Assembly (NCBI GenBank): GCA_905250075.1
Contig: CAJNOP010000001.1
Location: 5,103,126 to 5,167,125 of the forward strand
Source of the DNA: Rotaria sp. Silwood1
Taxonomy: Eukaryota; Rotifera; Eurotatoria; Philodinida; Philodinidae
Length of the DNA stretch: 64,000 nucleotides
Direction: 5' to 3'
Below the pieces are notes generated by a model. That model saw only the letters and a list, made by a program, of their open reading frames with translations, was not told the origin of the DNA and did no database searches. This document shows, piece after piece, positions 58,722 through 64,000 of the stretch. Position 1 is the first letter of the stretch, and each line of letters begins with the position of its first letter. The position numbers and the translations under genes are program-made.

Positions 58722-61031
58722 GTCTGAAATCGAGTGTAAAAGAAAATAAAAAGTATTCAATCTAGTTTGTTTTGTTTTATGAAAAAGCAATATAAATAAC
58801 AGAAATTCATGGCTTTTTTTTCTCCATCATTAGTGAACAATATTAATCCAATTTATGACTTGTTAGAATAACATATATCCCATTCTTTTTTGGCATTTTC
58901 ATACAAAACATGTTCTTTGCTATAGAAAGACAAGAAGATGTCTTCAGGGGTGGGCATATAGCAAGTGGTAAAGCACATCTAATTATAGTCTAAAACAACC
59001 TTTAATCGAATTCAAACAGTGATACATTATTAATACTCATTCTCATCAACATCATAATCATTGTTTTTTCACAATGATATTATCGACAAGAATCAAAAAG
59101 AAAAAGATTTGCGCCAAACAAAGATTATTATATCGATCAGGCAATAGCGAACATTGATTATATATTTTTTAAATAACACCTATGTTCTTTACGACTGTTT
59201 TTTTTTTGCAACAATACATTTATTAAGAATTATTAACTGAGCAGAATTTTCATGTCTGTCGATAAGCTTATTTTACGAATTCATCATTCCTATTTTTTTT
59301 TACTGAGTTATCATGTTTTTTAATGCAATGCATAGCACAGCATTTCTGTAGTTGGTCTCGATACTTCGCGTGTTTTTTGCTGCGACAAACTTTGTAATCT
59401 GTGTTACGAAGGTGTAGAGGCTGGTGAGTCACTAGAAACTCGTTTGAACTTTTTCAGAGAGATCAATGTCTCGATTTAATACAAAATTTGTTGATATTTC
59501 AGTATGAGTTTTTGTTCGTCTTTTGGTAACTTCTGGAAAATAGCGATTTTGACAATGTGGCATCTATTTTTTACCAGAGATAATTAAAAGTGGTGAGTTC
59601 GTACTGGGTTTATGTAGTCCTTAGCAGGTTTTCTTTTTCTTTTCACTTACCACGAGATATATGCACTAAAACTTATTATTTGTTATTGGAATAAACGCGA
59701 GAACGAATTGTCAGAAAATACGCAGATAGATGACCTTGTCCTGTCACATTCACGTATTGAAAATGGTTAAAGTTGTTTTAACGGCGTGAATTTGTGTAAA
59801 ACCTTCTTCTGTGTCAAACTTGTCTATTTGAAATTAAAATTAATTGTATTTCTAAAACTCTTTACCTTGTTTGCGCCATAAATAGCAGAAGTAAAAAGAA
59901 AACTTATTGCAGTCACAACAACAGAGTGGACATTTTATGACACATAAAAATTTGCCACATATTTATTGAGATCTGCACTTAGGATGTTGCTAAGACTATG
60001 GTAAGCTTCTTACTCCTGTAGTTCATAGCGTAACAAAAGTATATAGTTTAAGTGATATAATTTATTTTTATTTCAAAAATAACAGTTTCCTGCGGATAAA
60101 AGATCTCCTACAGATTCACCCTATGAAAAACAACGTTTAAGCTCTTCAGTGAGTGAATAAAGTAGCACAAAAACGTCTATCTATGATTGATATATAAATA
60201 CGAAACCACTGAAACAATATTCCAACATGAAATATCTATTCACATAGAATATCTGATGCAGTTTGTAGTGCTCTTACTAATGATGTATTGAAAAATAAAA
60301 TGAACTAAACATTGCAGGAGAAAATTGTCTTATTTAGTTTCGTGTCGATAAGCTCCGGTGTAGGCCATGAAAAGCTACGATAATAGGTACTTTTTATGTA
60401 CAGCACAAGTTGCTTTATTGAATCATTAATTATAACGAAAATTTCAACTTAGAACAAGCACGCGACAGTTTGCAAAAATAAGTGGTTGGATATAGTTTTG
60501 TGAAGGTCGAAAAGAGTTTCAAGACAAAGAACAACCTACCAGTCTTATAACTTAGACCATATCTTTTATGATTACCTTTCAGATCAGCTGTTACGATACG
60601 AAACTAGTCGTAGTCCTTTATAATTAATATTGCAGCGGATCTGTTCGGTCTTTTCGGATGTTATTTGATTATCGATAAATTGGACTGTGCTCTTGATCTT
60701 CACGAAGTCATTCACATAATTATTTAACTCTTCTGAGAGAGGAACCTAGCTGGCGAAAATAAAATGTAATGCAGCAAAAACTTGAATGCAGAAGTAAACA
60801 TTTTTCTGATACAACTAAATCAGAGGTGAACAACTATAACGAAAATTCTAATCTAATCATAGCAAATGAAGCATGGGGAAATATGAAATTATACTATATG
60901 TGCAGCCGAGTACATCAGAGTACCTGTTCAGCAATTCTAGCTTTTGTTTAACCCTTTTATATGTAATTAGTAGCATGCAGAGGAGCGAGTAACTGATAAT
61001 GCATAGTTTAAGTGAAATGAATGTAGTTTTT
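58722..61031. other. Intergenic region, no gene recognised
   Basis: 2.3 kb, AT-rich, with only short frames. No splice-consistent exon chain, RNA gene or long repeat was found. Confidence 0.5.
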
Positions 61032-61203
61032 TCCAAAAATTAAATGGCCGTGGGTATTTTTGCAATAACTCAGGAACAGAAAGAGTTAGAGAGCTGCGAT
61101 TTTCACCATTGCGTAGATAAATGAGTACTCTATATATTCATCAAGACATACTGGAAATCCTTGCTGTTTCAGTATTCGCCCACCACGAGCCTTTCAAACA
61201 GTC

Positions 61204-61467
61204 TGTTACGGGCTTTTCCTTCACATATACCACCATCTTTTCTTTTTATTGTTTTCTTCTATTCTTTCGTTTTCACCTTCTTCGTTTTCTTTTGCACTGA
61301 TTTCACCTCTATATCTTTTCTTTCATCTAGTCGTCCACCACTATATACATATATACATGTTTCCCTGGATAGTGAAAATATATATAAATATATGTGTGTG
61401 CGTACATTTTTCAGTTGTTCAGATATAGAAAATAAAAAGAAGTAGAGTAAACCATCCAGACCCTAAT
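61204..61467. mobile_element. 264-bp insertion in the left arm flanked by 6-bp direct repeats
   Basis: The right arm reads continuously through aaacagtc/cattgcgg. The left arm is interrupted there, with acagtc present on both sides (61198-61203 and 61468-61473), as expected for a target-site duplication. The insert is pyrimidine-rich on the plus strand for its first two thirds, has a TA-rich part, and shows no terminal inverted repeats or coding capacity. A non-autonomous element is likely; the class is unknown. Confidence 0.6.
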
Positions 61468-61586
61468 ACAGTCCATTGCGGTTTTTTTAAAGTTCCATGG
61501 AGACATATATATCTAAAGTATGCAAAGCATAGCCAGGAGACCCCTCTACAAAACCACGCAAAGCTGAGCTCTCTAGCTATTATGGT

Positions 61587-61784
61587 TCAAAATTTGTGCC
61601 TATTTTCCTGAGGTCCATGCAAGTCGTTTTTCTCAATGCCATAGCTTACGAGTTCATACAACAAAATACCTTGTTGATCATAGTATTCTTTACGGAAACT
61701 ACTGTTCTGAATCTCAAACAACTCTTGTAATTGAAAATGGGGAGTTAGATTATGTAGAAGAACCGTAGATTGCGAATATGTCAT
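61587..61784 (-). CDS. 65-codon frame in the left arm, paired with an identical-length frame in the right arm
   Basis: An ATG-to-TGA frame encodes a 65-residue peptide beginning MTYSQSTVLLH and containing FQLQELFEIQNSSF and QQGILLYELVSYG. The right-arm copy differs at 9 of 198 bases (4 silent, 5 amino-acid changing). That gives no clear sign of purifying selection. No family is recognised. It may be a fragment of an older coding sequence captured by the repeat rather than a gene. Confidence 0.3.
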   Translation of the reverse strand: MTYSQSTVLLHNLTPHFQLQELFEIQNSSFRKEYYDQQGILLYELVSYGIEKNDLHGPQENRHKF

Positions 61785-62084
61785 TAAAATGGAGAAAAAT
61801 CAAAACAGTGCAATTTTATAAGAATGTATTGGAAAATGTCACTAATTTATATAAACCAACATTTAACTCTTCTATACAGTATTTATTTTATTTTTTATAG
61901 TCTTTATCACGCTTCGTAGCTACTCTTAATATCCTTTAGGTGAACCGTAATCGTTTTTTTAAATAAAAAGGGAATCAGTGTATGTGCCTATACGTTCACC
62001 TTTGTGGTGTTATTGATGTTGTTTTTCGGAAGGAATTTTGAATGACCAAACTCTTGAAAAGAAAAGAAATGTATGATCCTAAGA

Positions 62085-62705
62085 ATACGAATGCAACGTG
62101 GCAAAGACTATACAAAAATGAAATAAATACTGTATAGAAGAGTTAAATGTTGGTTTATATAAATTAGTGACATTTTCCAATACATTCTCATAAAATTGCA
62201 CTTTTTTTATTTTTCTCCATTTTAATGACATATTCGCAATCTACGGTCCTTCTGCATATTCTAACTCCCCATTTTCAATTACAAGAGTTGTTTGAGATTC
62301 AGAACAGTAGTTTTCGTAAAGAATACTATGATCAACAAGGTGTTTTGTTGTATGAACTCGTAAGTTATAGCATTAAGAAAAACGACTTGCATGGACCTCA
62401 GGAAAATAGGCGCAAATTTTGAACCATAATAGCTAGAGAGCTCAGCCTTGCGTGGTTTTGTAGAGGGGTCTCCTAGCTATGCTTTGCATACTTTAGATAT
62501 ATATGTCTCCATAGAACTTTAAAAAACCGCAATGGACTGTTTGAAAGGTTCGTGGTGGGATAACACTGAAACAGCAAGGATTTCCAGCATGTCTTGATGA
62601 ATATATAGAGTACTCATTTATCTACGCAATGGTGAAAATCGCAGCTCTCTAGCTCTTTCTGTTCCTGAGTTATTGCAAAAATACCCACGACCATTTAATT
62701 TTCGG
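62085..62705 (+). repeat. Right arm of the inverted duplication
   Basis: Reverse complement of the left arm, separated from it by about 170 bp of unique spacer (about 61916-62084). It ends at ttcgga near 62705. It lacks the 264-bp insert of the left arm and contains the plus-strand frame 62225-62422. No target-site duplication is evident at the outer borders. Confidence 0.88.
62225..62422 (+). CDS. 65-codon frame in the right arm
   Basis: The mirror copy of the frame at 61587-61784, transcribed divergently from it. It encodes the same 65-residue length, starting MTYSQSTVLLH, with replacements such as N to I, I to V, G to S, E to K and H to R. Unknown family; may not be a gene. Confidence 0.3.
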   Translation: MTYSQSTVLLHILTPHFQLQELFEIQNSSFRKEYYDQQGVLLYELVSYSIKKNDLHGPQENRRKF

Positions 62706-64000
62706 ACAGGCTTTAGTATGCAATATGAACCAAATTCTTATATAAGAAAAGGCAAGGAATAATGCTTTGTCATATGTCCATACAACATTTGATATAGAAC
62801 TGAAACAGCTTAATTTTATATTTATATCGACTAAATTTATGAGCAAATGAAAGTAGTATTTTCTCTAAAAACACTCAATAATCTAATCTTTGTGAGGACA
62901 TATAATATGAATAAATCTTTGGTAGCTCAGCCAATTGGTATACAATACAAAATGCATTAGAAGATCTAATTCTATTAGCTAAAGATTTTAGACACTCAAA
63001 ACAACAAAACAGGTAACATAAAATTGAATTTTTGGTGAGACTACGGACGATTTTGCTACATAGCGATCTTCTTCTTTTTATGGATTTCGTTGTTTTTCAA
63101 GGTTTGAGAAGGTTAAAACGAAGACAGCAGTCATAATACCTGATAATCGATAATGAATCGGAGAGAGAGAATCAAATGATCAATGGAAAATATTCTTTAA
63201 AATTTTGTTCATATCTGTTAATAGAGTTCTCTTAGTAATGAATTCTGCAATGTTTATACTTCACAGTGTCTTTCTGATTTCAATTATCTGCTTGGTCGAA
63301 ATGTAATTTTTCAAATTCACAGCGACAAAAAGCCAGTTCTGATTCCCGTATCGTGTTATGATCTTCTAAAGAAAAGTGTTTCATATTCAATTGTTCAAAT
63401 AATTAGTGGATGTTTTTTAGAAACTTTCGATTTATCTGGCAATCGGCATTGGGCGTGTTTCACCGCATTTTGTAGTCGAATGGAACTCGAATGTCATTTA
63501 GTATCTAGAGATCCTAGATTTTCAGAAAACTCGTATATTCAAAATTTGATCTAAACATTGTGCATATAGAGAACTTACCTAAACTTCACTATCCATGGAA
63601 AAAGATCTATATATTGAAAGTCTCATATTTTGAAGAGATGCTCTTGAAAACTTCTGAATTATTCTTGCACAGGTAATCTAGTTGAGTTGTCTATATGTAC
63701 AAACCTTTAGATCAAATTTTGAAAATAGAAGGTGTCCGAAAACTTGGGGCCTCTAGGAAATAGACACATGGACAGTTCGATAGCTTTGTCAAATGTCAAT
63801 AGAAATCAAAGTCCTTTTTAAGGTGTTATTAAAACATCATGTAGTATATATACATGAAAAACTGTTGTAGCCGGAAGTGGTAGCTAAAGAGGTTCTCTGA
63901 TAAGCTGAATGCTATCATGTTTATAATATTTATTTAAAAAATAAAAACCATGTTACAAATAATTCTTGAGCGAAACCAAATCAAGGATAATCATTTTATT
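62706..64000. other. Intergenic sequence to the window edge
   Basis: No gene recognised. A stretch near 62920-63010 (GSSANWYTIQNALEDLIL in one frame, ending before a GT) looks briefly coding but has no partner exon or known family. Confidence 0.4.

Larger units (their letters stand above)
61032..61915 (-). repeat. Left arm of a ~1.67-kb inverted duplication
   Basis: This arm is the reverse complement of 62085-62705 at about 95% identity where compared in detail. Its outer end is near tccaaaaattaaatgg. Its inner end fades around tagtctttatcacg. It carries an extra 264-bp block (61204-61467) missing from the right arm. With that removed the arms match in length. It contains the minus-strand frame 61587-61784. 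Confidence 0.88.

Noticed and set aside
61161-61445. 94-codon Ser/Phe-rich frame
   Set aside because: It is the pyrimidine-rich insert in the left repeat arm; composition alone makes the frame open.
62920-62955. tRNA-like A-box (ggtagctcagccaattggta)
   Set aside because: No acceptor-stem pairing, anticodon arm or GGTTCGA-type B-box follows within the required distance.

Overview
The window is eukaryotic, animal nuclear DNA. It is strongly AT-rich and holds multi-exon genes with mostly 45-100 bp GT-AG introns. The gene set is clearly metazoan: tomosyn with a C-terminal SNARE motif, a secreted GPI-type aminopeptidase P, UBA6, the Ragulator subunit LAMTOR5 and bifunctional PAPS synthase. A bdelloid rotifer or close relative is my best guess. 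This rests on very AT-rich DNA, tiny introns, bacterial-looking intronless or tandem accessory genes, splice-acceptor-like AGs just before the start codons of conserved genes (as expected with spliced-leader trans-splicing), and a local palindrome. The species assignment is inference.

Layout. 1-2983 (+): the 3' exons of eIF5B. 7042-10438 (+): a complete PAPS synthase with an unusual N-terminal extension. 11997-12724 (+): an intronless metallo-beta-lactamase-fold pseudogene. From 15208 to 53172 everything coding lies on the minus strand: tomosyn/STXBP5 (15208-23515), OGG1 (24695-26633), LAMTOR5 (27489-28881), NDUFB7 (29084-32045), a BTB protein (32240-34938), an assembly gap (35887-35986), a mucin-stalked type I membrane protein with one in-frame stop (37197-39408), three tandem small secreted peptidase-like genes (40074-44242), UBA6 (44671-52015) and SURF2 (52131-53172). 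53255-53640 is a broken coding remnant. 54594-55226 (+) is an orphan basic protein. 56102-58721 (-) is a complete XPNPEP2-like aminopeptidase P. The last 5.3 kb has no recognisable gene but contains a long, nearly identical inverted duplication (61032-62705).

How the genes relate. Most are unrelated housekeeping genes: translation, sulfate activation, exocytosis control, base-excision repair, mTORC1 scaffold, complex I, E1 enzyme. BTB-NDUFB7-LAMTOR5 and SURF2-UBA6 are packed head-to-tail with 115-202 bp gaps. All nine conserved genes whose start codon is visible have a splice-acceptor-like AG 0-29 nt before the ATG. The three peptidase copies instead share a TATA box about 55-70 bp before the ATG. 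Four of the longer introns (in OGG1, LAMTOR5 and UBA6 twice) are almost filled by different degenerate foldback sequences, and an NDUFB7 intron carries a 378 bp MITE-like element. The peptidase cluster grew by a tandem duplication that also copied the last codons of UBA6. Exon boundaries were assigned by hand from GT/AG sites, reading-frame phase and remembered family sequence, and lengths are given where phases closed exactly.
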